A stretch of 64,000 bases of DNA from Ceratobasidium sp. AG-K (Eukaryota; Basidiomycota; Agaricomycetes; Cantharellales; Ceratobasidiaceae), in the NCBI GenBank assembly GCA_037039685.1, contig JAWNGF010000004.1, positions 1,488,001 through 1,552,000 on the forward strand. Direction: 5' to 3'. Each line of letters opens with the position of its first letter. Within the stretch, counting starts at the first letter, position 1. The notes beneath the pieces are model-generated. The model searched no databases. It was not told where the DNA came from and was given only the letters and a program-made list of their open reading frames with translations. Below are positions 24,129-33,172 of the stretch, piece by piece. The translations under genes were made by a program, and so were the position numbers.

Positions 24129-24947
24129 TTATAGCTTGTTCTTGATGAACGTAGCCGCAATAGCCGTGCTACAAATAGTCCAATTCAGTCACTCTTTCAG
24201 CTACTGATTCCAACACTTACCTTCCGTCGGTACCGTAAGCAAGGTGGGCGGGGATGCTTAATCCACCGCCGCAGAATAGATCGCCCGAATTGCAGAAGCT
24301 AGCGACGTTCTGAGCCGTGGCGCTCCCGTCACGAGGAGTGGAGTCGATAACGGGGGAGTTGATTGGCCACGCACTGCTTGAGCTGCGGTATGGGTCACCA
24401 AATACTACAATGGCCTTAACCTTGGCCTTGAGCGTGGCGGAGAGCGTAGTGCCTAATCATGCATGAGTGTCAATATCATTGCAATGAGAGACTCACTGTG
24501 GATGACCATAGCCCCCTTGGAGTACCCTCCAAGTGCGAACACTTGGTTCGGGCAGCGAGCAGCCTGAGTGGACAGATAGTTCGCGGTGAGGTTAGCACCA
24601 GCCGTGATGGTCGAGCTGTACTCGGCTCTAGTGTCGTAGGGAACATTGTATGTCGTGGTACTGACGTAGCGTAAGATCAGCCTTCGAATCACCGGTGCAG
24701 GACTTGGACCTACCCAGGGACGACAGATGTGAGGTTGGCTGAGAGAGGACCACCGGCAAGACCAAGACCCTCTTCGTTGGTTCCGGCGAGGAACACTAGC
24801 TGTAGGGAAGAGCAACTCGTCTGACGAGTCTCGGTCGGCGCAGCGAGAATCGACGCGGCCAAAAGCAGGGAGGCCTGAAGCATTATTAGCGCAACCAAAG
24901 GGGGGATGAAAGGGGTTCAAACCTACGAGTAAAGTCTTGGGCTGCAT
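24129..24947 (-). CDS. Cutinase B (copy 1)
   Basis: Second secreted cutinase, clearly paralogous to cutinase A. Exon 1 encodes MQPKTLL, then a GTAGGT intron, then ASLLLAASILAAPTETRQTS as the rest of the signal peptide. The core has LVFLAGTNEEGLGLAGGPLS, the nucleophile elbow ALGGYSKGAMVIH, and the FCNSGDLFCGGG and IPAHLAYGTDG segments for the other catalytic residues. It ends TFIKNKL. Exon and intron positions match cutinase A. Both carry Lys after the catalytic Ser, so this is a shared feature of the pair. Confidence 0.9.
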
Positions 24948-26169
24948 GTCGAGTAGGCTAGACTAATAATCGCTAGAACTATTTCTGCCTCTTGAGATCT
25001 CCTTTATACTCCTGTTCCTAGCCGGATCGATTCGACAACACAAGCACAAGGCTGATCAGCTGAATCCTAGTCCACATGCTATGAACAACTCTTGGTCTGG
25101 TGACTTGCATCTCTGGGCCTCCCAAGCACATACGAAGCAGTAAATTACCCGCCAAACAGCTACGCCCCCTACTCAATTCAGTCTCATGCCCCACGCTTGA
25201 GCAGATGTTTCGACATGAAATCAAGGCAGTTGCATAGGACTGCACGCGGTAGGCTGGCACGAAGCCGGAGCCGTAAGGAATAGTGACGAAATGGGGAATG
25301 AGAAGACCGCGAGATGCGGTTAATAAGTAGCCGGTAGCTGCGGACGATCGTTAGCTACGATCATCTTCAGTTTAAGGACTACGAAGAGGAAAGGCAGGGT
25401 TGCCACTAGCCTAATATCCGTTTCTGGTGAGTCTACAGCTTTTCCTATCGTGGTATTCTAGTCAAATGCCAAAAGTTACAGACAGTGCTTACCGCGGCTG
25501 TTCATCCGCGTGATGGTTCTAATCAGTCACGTCGAGTCTAACGGCCCGATGATGGGAACATGGGAGAAGGCAACGCTCGTTTTGCAAGCAGCCTATTGGT
25601 GAAATCCATGCTGACAAGCTCTGGCCCCGACTCGTGCGCTTATTTTCACCGACCGTTGCTTCTCGATGAAGGATTGACCGCCGATCTCGAGCTCCGCTCA
25701 CGGGTGTACCCGTGAAGTCGGCTACGACCCCGAGTCCCTTTCTCAATACACACCGCACTACCTCGTCTTCACGCCACTGCCTGCACCTCCCTCTCAATGT
25801 ACATACCCGTTTCCTAGTATATGCAATCGTCTCGTCCTCCACCAGTAGATAGCCAGAAGAGCTTTATGTTCTTGGAAGCTGAGAAGGGACGAGTTCGATT
25901 TTGCGAGTATGTGCATTGCTGTCCAATTGGTACGCCGAATCAAAAATGAGACTATCCAATAGCGGCTCAAACCTAGTTTGTTTCGAGCCCGTAATCGTCA
26001 AAAAAAAAAAAAAAAAAAGAAAGAAAACCCCCCCCCCGCGTTGAAGTCTCAGGCAAAACGTGAATGGGTCATAAGCGCTGACGAGTCCTCGCGAGCTGGG
26101 GAGCGTCGGAAGTTGCCCCCCCTTCCCATAGCGACTCCTACGTATGCAGTAGTTGATCATTGAAATTTA
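24948..26169. other. Intergenic region, cutinase B upstream sequence
   Basis: 1.2 kb between divergent genes: cutinase B (-) and the kinase-TPR gene (+). It holds the block shared with cutinase A (25274-25343) and the poly-A/poly-C tract at 26000-26037. Minus-strand frames at 25519-25842 and 25864-26160 have no recognisable content. Confidence 0.45.
26000..26037 (+). repeat. Poly-A/poly-C tract
   Basis: Nineteen A residues, a short GAAAGAAAA link, then ten C residues. In copy 2 (43055-43091) the same site has sixteen A, a slightly longer link and seven C. Such lengths are prone to slippage and to sequencing error. Confidence 0.8.
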
Positions 26170-26287
26170 AACTAGCGCTTTGAATGTTACAATCAGTTAC
26201 TCCCGTAACCCAGCGTTACACACCCTCTGGCCGCCACACCTCAATCCCCCTTGCTGAATTATACCCCTAAAAATAATACTAACCAAT
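26170..26287 (+). promoter_or_regulatory. Upstream block shared by all kinase genes (kinase 1, copy 1)
   Basis: About 120 bp directly before the first kinase exon. It is alignable with 30140-30260 (kinase 2) and 31530-31661 (kinase 3) although these genes differ otherwise. Recurrent pieces in order are AAACTAGYGCYT, CCGTAACC, TACCCTCTRGCCG, CACACCTCAA, and a TTGCTGAATTRTACCCC segment just before the ATG. This suggests a common promoter or 5' leader carried along with gene copying. Confidence 0.5.
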
Positions 26288-28989
26288 ATAGATGGCGATA
26301 TCTCCTTTCCCAGCGGCAATCCAGATCCCATTAATCACGTAAAAGTAAGCCGCCCCTGGTTTCGACTCTACGCATGTCGGTTGACAATGAATGCACAGCC
26401 GGCAGAGGACGTCATTAGTGCTCTTGCTCGGCATGGCTGCCCAGACCTCACGGCCGATATAGATTTGGCAGCATGTAGTAACTCGCCACAGGCCGAAGGA
26501 GGGTTCTGCGATGTTTATCAAGGAAGGCTGAACGACGGGGTATACATCGCCATCAAATCTCTGAGGCTACATGATAGATTTGGGTATGATAGCGAGAAAG
26601 AGAAGATGCTCAAGGTTAGATAATATTATTTCACTAACACATTAAAGGCTTCCTGATTTGCGGGTGAGAGTAGCGCGCAGAGAGAGAGCTGTACCACTGG
26701 TCGAAGCTGAAACACCCTAACATACTACCGCTCATGGGACTTGCCATGTTCCGGGGACACTTGTCTATGATATCAGAGTGGATGCAGAACGGCAGTCTGA
26801 TGGCATATATCAGTCTTAATCCCGATGCAGATCGAATTAGTCTTGTGAGTAATGTATTGTCCCCGTGCAAATGGTTAGCTAAATACCGAGACGTCGAGTG
26901 TATTGATATCTGCGTTGGATTATCGCACGTCCATGCTAACAATATGGTAAGCAACTCAATGGTCATGATCTGTTACGCGTTGACTAGATGATATGTCACA
27001 TAGGTTCACGGGGATATGAAAGCCGTAAGTCTCATTGGCCACCGCTATACGCATCAAGAACGTGCCAGCGTCCCACTAAATAGCACCGAGATGTTAGGCG
27101 AATGTTATGGTTTCTCTTAGTGGCATGGCCATGATCGCCGACTTTGGAAACTCCCACATCAAGGACCTGACGCTCAGGTTTACAAACACAACAACCGCTA
27201 GTTTTTCAGTTCGCTGGGCGGTATTAAGTCGCATTAGCTTCTTGCGCTTGGCTGACAAGCTCCAGCAGGCGCCCGAGTTACTATTGGGCGAGGCCAATGA
27301 CGCTCGAAGAAGCAAAGAGTCGGACGTATATGCGTATGGAATGGTAGGCGCATAGAGCCTTCGAGCTTTATCATGTCTAACTTGAACCTCTGTGTTGTGT
27401 TAGACTGTCCTTGTATGTGTTGCCGCTCTTCAGTCAAGTCCAGACGCTGATGTTGCCACCGCAGGAGACGATGACAGGCAAGGTTCCTTTCGAAGAATTC
27501 AGCGACCAGAAGGTGTTGGCCATGGTCGCCCTGCGTTTCCAAACCCCTGCTCGCCCGAGGGCCGGCATTAGCAATGAGGCCTGGCAGCTTCTGCAGCGCT
27601 GTTGGGCAAGGGGAAAGTCAACAAGGCCAGGTATACGAGGGGTCCAGAAGCTGCTGCGCGATATACATATCCAGACTCGGATAGAAACAAAGAAGGGAGA
27701 CAATGTCAAGACTGTTCACTTCAAGGCAAGTACTCAGCAATCCCTAAGCACACACATGTATAGGCTGATCGAGAGCAAACCGACCCGATCGTACATACAA
27801 TTTCTAGATGGACGAACTAGCAACGCCACGCGTGAGATCCGACCACGCCAATCGGTTGGGCTGCCATTCTAGATACTTCAAGAGAAGGCTCCGTGTTTTG
27901 GTAGATATAGCAGGAGAACACGCCGAGAGAGGACAGCTAGCATTGGCCGAGTCGCTGGGACTTGAAGCAATGGCCTTCCAGAAACGAGTACTCGGAGGGA
28001 ACAACCCTGACACGCTGCAGAACATGCATATTCTGGCTCTCACATATGAGCAACAAGACCGACTAGCAGAGGCAGAGTCACTCGGAGTCGATGTAGTAGT
28101 TGCCAGGGGGAAGGTGCTTGGCGAAAACCACCCCGACACACTACGGAGCGTAAACAACCTAGCGATTACATATATGAAACAGGGTCGCCTAACAGAGGCA
28201 GAGTTGCTGAGCGTCGCGGTGGTGGATGTCATAAAACGAGTGCTCGGTGACGACCACCCTGATACATTACAAAGCATGAATACCCTAGCAGTCACATACG
28301 AGAAACAAGATCGTCTAGCAGAGGCAGAGTTACTAGGCGCTGAAATAGTAGCTGCCAGGAAGCGAGTGCTTGGAGAAGGTCACGCCGACACGCTACAGAG
28401 CATGAGTAATCTGGCCATCGTATACACTCAACTAGGTCGACTAGCAGAGGGGGAGTTTCTTGAGGTCAAAGTAGTAACTGGCAGGAGACGGGTGCTCGGA
28501 AAATACCATCCCGACACTCTGCGGAGCATGATGAACCTAGCTATCACGTACGAGGAACAAGGTCGACTAGCAATGGCAGAGCCACTGGGAGTCAAAGTAG
28601 TGGCCCTTAGAAAGCAAGTGCTCGGAGGAGACCACCCCCAAACGTTGCAAAGTATGCATACTCTAGCCTTCACATACAGGAAACACGATCGACTAGCAGA
28701 GGCTGAGTGGCTGAGCGCTGAAGTCGTGGCTGCCAGGAAACGAACACTCGGAGAAGACCACCTCGACACACTACTGAGTATAGGTATTCTAGCGCTCACA
28801 TACGAGAAACAAGGTCGACTATCGGAGGCGGAATCGCTAGTAAGTGAACTGCTGGCCGTTCGAGAGCGGATTCTCGGGAAACGTCATCCGCACGCTGTTA
28901 GCACTCTGCGCTGGCTCGGGCGTATTGCCCAGGCGAAGTATGATTCGATTGTAACGCAGGTCGATAACTGGAGAGTAAAATTCCATTAG
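26288..28989 (+). pseudogene. TKL-type kinase fused to eight TPRs, copy 1 (start codon ATA)
   Basis: Same gene as 43343-46044, but the first codon reads ATA (26288-26290) instead of ATG, so normal initiation is lost. No in-frame ATG lies in the short first exon. An ATG at 26388 lies in what should be intron 1 and could start an unspliced form (MNAQPAEDV). All else is open: GGFCDVYQGRLNDG glycine loop, YIAIKSLRL, VHGDMKAANVMV (HGD for HRD), ADFGNS, APELLLGE, and a C-lobe ending RGVQKLLRDIHIQ. A GC-AG intron (27726-27807) leads to the TPR exon 27808-28989. It may still be expressed, or the TPR exon may be a separate gene. Confidence 0.7.
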
Positions 28990-29633
28990 TAATATAGATG
29001 GTCTCGTTCCCGCTTCCCCCACTCCCAAAATGCGAATCGAACACGCAATAACCGTTTACGTCATGTTGGAAGAAACAGATCACATCACCTTTCTAACTAG
29101 TCTTGTCCCTCTCCGTTCCAGGATGTAAGGTAAATACACACCCTAAGCTTACTGTTTGCAGTGGCATATTTCGAAATTCGGGACACGAGTGAACCTTCAT
29201 ATGATGCTAATCACATTTGCGAGGAGAGTGTGTGACGAATAACTAGTCGAGTTTAATGAATGAGAAAGTGATCCCGACAGTATGTATGCGGGTCGCTCTG
29301 AGTTTATGGCGGATGTAACGACACAAGTACGCCAGGTTGACTCGTTGCTCTTATTTCAGCAAAACCTGAATGGCCCCCGATGCTCTGTAACTGACTTGCA
29401 GACATTCCGGGACACTCTGGAGCGCCAGAAGCCAATTAAAGCCTTACTGGCGATTTAGACGCTAGCGCAAATAACAGTTCCAAGGGACACAATCCATCGG
29501 TGATTGTGTTCAGAGGATTCAGCACGTATATTGGAATATATCTTGAATTTGAGAAATAGCCTCCCATAACATAAATTCAAACTTAATCATTATAATAAAC
29601 CCCCGAGGCTTCGGATTTAAACCTACATACTGA
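28990..29633. other. Downstream flank of kinase-TPR gene
   Basis: Holds the 3' UTR. A 50-codon frame at 29306-29458 (MADVTTQVRQVDSLLLFQQN...) looks protein-like but short. A weakly similar frame is found near 30905-31000 after kinase 2, so it may be a relic of an older gene lying between kinases. I do not call it a gene. Confidence 0.35.
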
Positions 29634-30054
29634 AGGCACACGAAAGATAGCAACGGGCTCTTCGAACCCGTTACGAAAAAATGGTCGAGGGGTTGCAACT
29701 GGCCCTGGATACTACGTTACGTGGCCATGATTTGACAACTGACCTCAAGCCCCGATGCGTCGACTGTTGGCAAGACCATTGTATGTAACAAAATGACACC
29801 TTGGTTATGACTGTAAGGTGCGAAGTGAGAGAAAAGTTTGAACACAATCTGTGCACCTCCGTCATCCACATCAGTTGGATTGTATGCTTTTTTCGGTGCC
29901 TCAGGTGACTTCGATTAGCATATATAGACAAACCTTGGGTATTTACAAACTTACCACCTATAGCGACCGTGTCCGATAATAACGTTATTTATTTACATTC
30001 ATAGCAACTTCAATGGGCTTTGTAACGTTACGCGTTGCTATCTTTCGTGTGCCT
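29634..30054. mobile_element. 421-bp terminal-inverted-repeat element (MITE-like), copy 1
   Basis: Perfect 22-bp inverted ends: AGGCACACGAAAGATAGCAA plus CG on the left at 29634, and its complement ending GTGTGCCT at 30054. No transposase is encoded and the interior is AT-rich. I could not recognise a clear target-site duplication (flanks CATACTGA and AAAGTTAT differ). A non-autonomous DNA transposon is the likeliest reading. The superfamily is unassigned. Confidence 0.65.
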
Positions 30055-30139
30055 AAAGTTATAGTATCCGAGGCGTGGCAATGTAAGCTGTCTTGATGAG
30101 TTGAGGATTATTCCCAGACTTGACGTCCTGATTGATCTT

Positions 30140-30260
30140 TGAAACTAGCGCCTCGAAGGTCATGACCGGTTGCTTCCGTAACCTAATGTTATGTACCCTC
30201 CGGCCGACACACCTCAGCCTTCTTTGCTGAATTGTACCCCAGAAAATAAGACCAACGAAT
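30140..30260 (+). promoter_or_regulatory. Upstream block shared by kinase genes (kinase 2, copy 1)
   Basis: Counterpart of 26170-26287: GAAACTAGCGCCTCGAA, CCGTAACC, TACCCTCCGGCCG, CACACCTCA and TTGCTGAATTGTACCCC in the same order, ending just before the ATG at 30261. Confidence 0.5.
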
Positions 30261-30807
30261 ATGGATAGCAGGACCTCACTCCCCGGAGAAGATCAAGGCC
30301 TGATTGGTAGTGCAACAGTACGCCATCCCTGGTCTCTGTTCTGCCGACGCCAGTCGACGAATGGACGCACAGTCGGGAGAGGACGTCATTAGTGCCCTTG
30401 GGCGGCGCGGCTGCTCCAACCCACGGCTGACATATATTTGGAAGCACGTAGCAACCGGAGGAGGGTTTTGCGATGTTTATCGAGGAAGCTTGAAGGACGG
30501 GAGGTACATTGCCATCAAGTCTCTGAGGTTATATGACATACCTGGAAAAGATAATGAAAAACAGAAGATCCTCAAGATTAGACAATAACGATATCAATAC
30601 ATCGTAGGCTTGCTAATGATTTCTGACTGAGAGTAGCACGCGGCAAGAGATCTGTACCTCTGGTCAAAGCTGAAACACCCTAACACACTGCCGCTCATGG
30701 GACTTGCCATGTTCCGGGGGCACTTGTCTATGATATCTGAGTGGATGGAGAACGGCAGCCTGGTGGCATATATCAGTCCGAACCCCAATACAGATCGGGT
30801 TAGTCTC
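30261..30807 (+). pseudogene. Kinase 2, truncated N-lobe fragment, copy 1
   Basis: Starts MDSRTSLPGEDQ, has an intron at the same place as kinases 1 and 3, then GGGFCDVYRGSLKDG, YIAIKSLRL, LYLWSKLKHPNTLPLMG and MISEWMENGSLVAYIS. After TDRVSL the homology to a kinase stops. What follows (30808-30900) instead resembles the sequence beyond the TPR exons of kinases 1 and 3 (GTTTGATGAATGA...). The C-lobe and all TPRs are therefore deleted. It cannot encode a working kinase. The copy at 47316 shows the same deletion, so it predates the 17-kb duplication. Confidence 0.75.
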
Positions 30808-31224
30808 GTGAGTGACGAGTGGAGTGCAATGGATAACTAGTATAGTTTGATGAATGATAAAGCCGTCTCAACAGAACGTATGCGGCTCATCCTAAGTTAA
30901 GTTGGATGTTATCGTTCTGCCAGCAAAATCCGATTCGCTTCTGGCGGCACGCAACAGACCTCGAGTTCAGAAGCTGATTGACATGTCACTGGTAATTCGG
31001 AGTCGAGTGCATATAATCGGTTTTCATAAACACAACCAAGTGGCTCATGCGGTGGGTCAACACATTTACGGAGATATAAACTTAATTTGAGAAATGATAT
31101 GAATTCAAAATTCAAACTTCATTCGATCCCGGATTTAATCCCAGTTATACCCGGCCAATTCCCGAACTGATAATTTGGGCAGTGAAACAAGGTCTAATTC
31201 CAGCCCAGGATTACTATACACATT

Positions 31225-31385
31225 GGGGGTGCATTGGCGAGGGGGAGTAATGATACGACGGACGCTCACGAACGACAGGTACGGATGCGAGTGATCTCCA
31301 TGATGTTCGTGTGCGGGGTAACCTGGGTAATGCACATAATCCTGACGGATGGGGCGGGGGATGAGGCGGGGCGGGAGGAGACGAG
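31225..31385 (-). pseudogene. Relic of the Zn2Cys6 factor gene, copy 1
   Basis: On the minus strand a frame reads HYPGYPAHEHHGDHSHP, close to HRPGYPPHGHHGHHSHSHP of the His/Pro-rich region of the intact factor gene at 51796-53238. Nucleotide similarity to about 52290-52400 is also visible (GGGGTAACCYGGGYGGTG-type runs). No cysteine clusters remain. It sits between kinases 2 and 3, as the intact factor sits after kinase 3. Confidence 0.6.
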
Positions 31386-31529
31386 TTTAAGTTCGTTCAA
31401 ACACTGTATGGTGTGGCTGACGGCCTCTGACAGACGAGCGCCGATTACACAGCCTCGAGATTTCTAAAACCCAGTACACGCGTACGTAAGCTACCCGGAC
31501 AAATCTATGATACAGGTTATCATGTTCCG

Positions 31530-31661
31530 AGTGATCGTTGAAACTAGTGCCTCGAAAGTTGCGACCAGTCAGCCTCACAGCCTAGTGGTACCCTCTAGCC
31601 GACGCACCTCAACCCTTTTTGTTGTATTATATTCCTCAAAAAGAATACTGGCGAATATCAT
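31530..31661 (+). promoter_or_regulatory. Upstream block shared by kinase genes (kinase 3, copy 1)
   Basis: Counterpart of 26170-26287 with GAAACTAGTGCCTCGAAAG, TACCCTCTAGCCG, CGCACCTCAACCC and a TATTCCTCAAAAAGAATACTG piece before the ATG at 31662. It is the most diverged of the three. Confidence 0.45.
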
Positions 31662-32475
31662 ATGAACGGCAAGACCCCACCCCCCGGCGACGATCAAGAC
31701 CTGATTGGTAGTGCAACAGTAAGCCACATCAGCCTCTACTGTACCCACGTCAGCCGACTGATGGATCCATAGTCGGCAGAAGATGTCATCAGTGCCCTCG
31801 CTCGGCGTGGCTGCCCAGACCTTACAGCCGATATAGACTTATCGGCGTGTAGTAACTTGCCACGGGCCGGAGGAGGGTTTTGTGATGTTTATCAAGGAAG
31901 GCTGAATGACGGGAGTCGCATCGCCATCAAATCTCTGAGGCTTTATGATATACCTGGAAAGGATAACGAGAAAGAAAAGATTCTCAAGGTTAGATCACAT
32001 AATACGCCAATAAAGTGTGGGTTTGCTGATGATTTTATGGTTGAGAGTAGCGGGCAGCACGAGAGTTATACCATTGGTCGAAACTAAAACACCCTAACAT
32101 ACTGCCGGGGTGTGGTGTTGGGGGGGGTGGGGGTGGGGTGGGTTGGGGTGTGGTGGGGGGGGGGTTGGGGGGGGTGGGGGGGGGTGGGGGTGGGGGGGGG
32201 GGGGGGGGGGGGGGGGGGTTGGGGGGGGTGGGGTGGGGTGGGTGGGGGGGGTGGAGGGGTGGGGTTGGGGCGCACACGGGGGGGGGGGTTGGGGGGGTGG
32301 GGTGGGTTGGGGGGGGGGGGGGGGGGGGGGGGGGTGGGGGGTTGGGGGGTGGGGGTTGGGGGGGGGGGGCACTTGTCTATGGTATTCTGAGTGGATGGGA
32401 CAGCTCGGCAGCCTGTTGCGACATAATTCAGTGTCTAAATTCCCGATGCTAGATCGATTGGTCCATGTGAGTACT
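31662..32475 (+). pseudogene. Kinase 3, 5' fragment at the end of copy 1
   Basis: Begins MNGKTPPPGDDQDLIG, then AEDVISALARRGCPDLTAD and GGGFCDVYQGRLNDGSRIAI, as in the gene at 48717. At 32107 it runs into a G/T-only stretch. After 32371 a corrupted version of the HLSMISEWMDSGSLMAYIS region resumes with several indels, then GTGAGTACT, where CCT8 sequence takes over. It is broken both by the duplication edge and by the low-quality sequence. Confidence 0.75.
32107..32370. other. G/T-only low-complexity stretch at the copy junction
   Basis: About 260 bp made almost only of G with single or double T (one CGCACACG interruption near 32270). It replaces the roughly 25 bp CTCATGGGACTTGCC... segment seen at 49165. 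It is not a telomere repeat. The flanks carry indels against the other copy. The likeliest explanation is bad consensus or read noise and not biological sequence. Confidence 0.75.
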
Positions 32476-32912
32476 TTTTGAGCAACTCTCCCGCAAAGAC
32501 AAGTACAGTGTTTGTCGCGTCTCCCATCTTTGGATGGTTTCTAAGCGTGGGCAATACAAGAAACGTAATTGTACTAACCTCCGCCTCCTGTGCTTGAGAC
32601 GCCATGACGAGCAACTTTGCGGCCGGATGAACAACCTCGATCTCCCGAATGATGGTGCCGCATCAGAGGTAACAAACATTCGTCCAAGGTGATTGATAAT
32701 GAGTTTGTTCCTACCTGGTTAAAATTATACGCAGTGAACTAATGAGTCAGGTTTACGACATACCATTCGGACCAAAACTCGTCCGGACAAGGTCCGAGAG
32801 TTCGCCTACGGCTTGAAATATTCCTCATTACGGCCTCTTCAAGCCCTTGCAAGTGCTTGTAACCATCTTTGAAGAGTTGAAGATTGTTTGACTTTGGTAC
32901 TTTTAGAGACAT
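32473..32912 (-). pseudogene. CCT8 5' fragment at the left edge of copy 2
   Basis: Carries the start codon and first exons of CCT8 (MSLKVPKSNNLQL...) up to the point matching 15398. It lacks about two thirds of the gene. It has a one-base deletion at about 32657 (GATGGTGCCG for GATGGTGGCCG) and one-base insertions in homopolymers at about 32818 and 32914. It cannot encode CCT8. The promoter is retained, so transcription through the copy junction is possible. Confidence 0.85.
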
Positions 32913-33172
32913 ATTTGAGAATGGTCAAGACACGGTATGGCGGGTCGAGGGCGCGTCGCGTCTCCGAAAATTAAGCGCCCATCTTTCTGGCTTCCGGCGG
33001 TCACGTGAAGGTTTGGATGTGGCTCTGAAGTGGCTCGTTCTCAACTATTTCAATGATAACAAAATTTTGTTCGTGCTAAATACAAGTTGCTAAATTTACA
33101 TTCTCCGAGATTTCTCGTATCAACCAATCAAACATGTCAACTATTGTTACAGGTTGTTCTTTGCTATTTCGT

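Larger units (their letters stand above)
15398..32475 (+). repeat. Tandem duplication, copy 1 (about 17 kb)
   Basis: Direct repeat of the stretch at 32473-49285, with offsets falling from 17075 to 17055 because of small indels. Identity is about 99% or more over most of its length. It begins within CCT8 coding sequence (ACTTTTTGAGCAACTC at 15398) and ends in the intron of kinase 3 after GTGAGTACT. Its last 370 bp are corrupted by a G/T-only insert. It contains one hemerythrin-like gene, two cutinases, one pseudokinase gene, one kinase-TPR gene and several relics. Confidence 0.92.

Noticed and set aside
25864..26160. Minus-strand 98-residue frame with a Phe-rich core
   Set aside because: The Phe run comes from the poly-A tract read in reverse.
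29640..29670. GGCTCTTCGAACCCGTT as a tRNA T-loop
   Set aside because: It is a local palindrome inside the inverted-repeat element, with no cloverleaf around it.
32107..32370. Possible telomere or G-quadruplex island
   Set aside because: There is no regular telomere unit, and the flanks carry read-error-like indels, so a biological reading is not supported.
32094..32481. Long glycine/tryptophan-rich or proline-rich frames on both strands
   Set aside because: They are translations of the G/T-only junction stretch, which is probably not real sequence.
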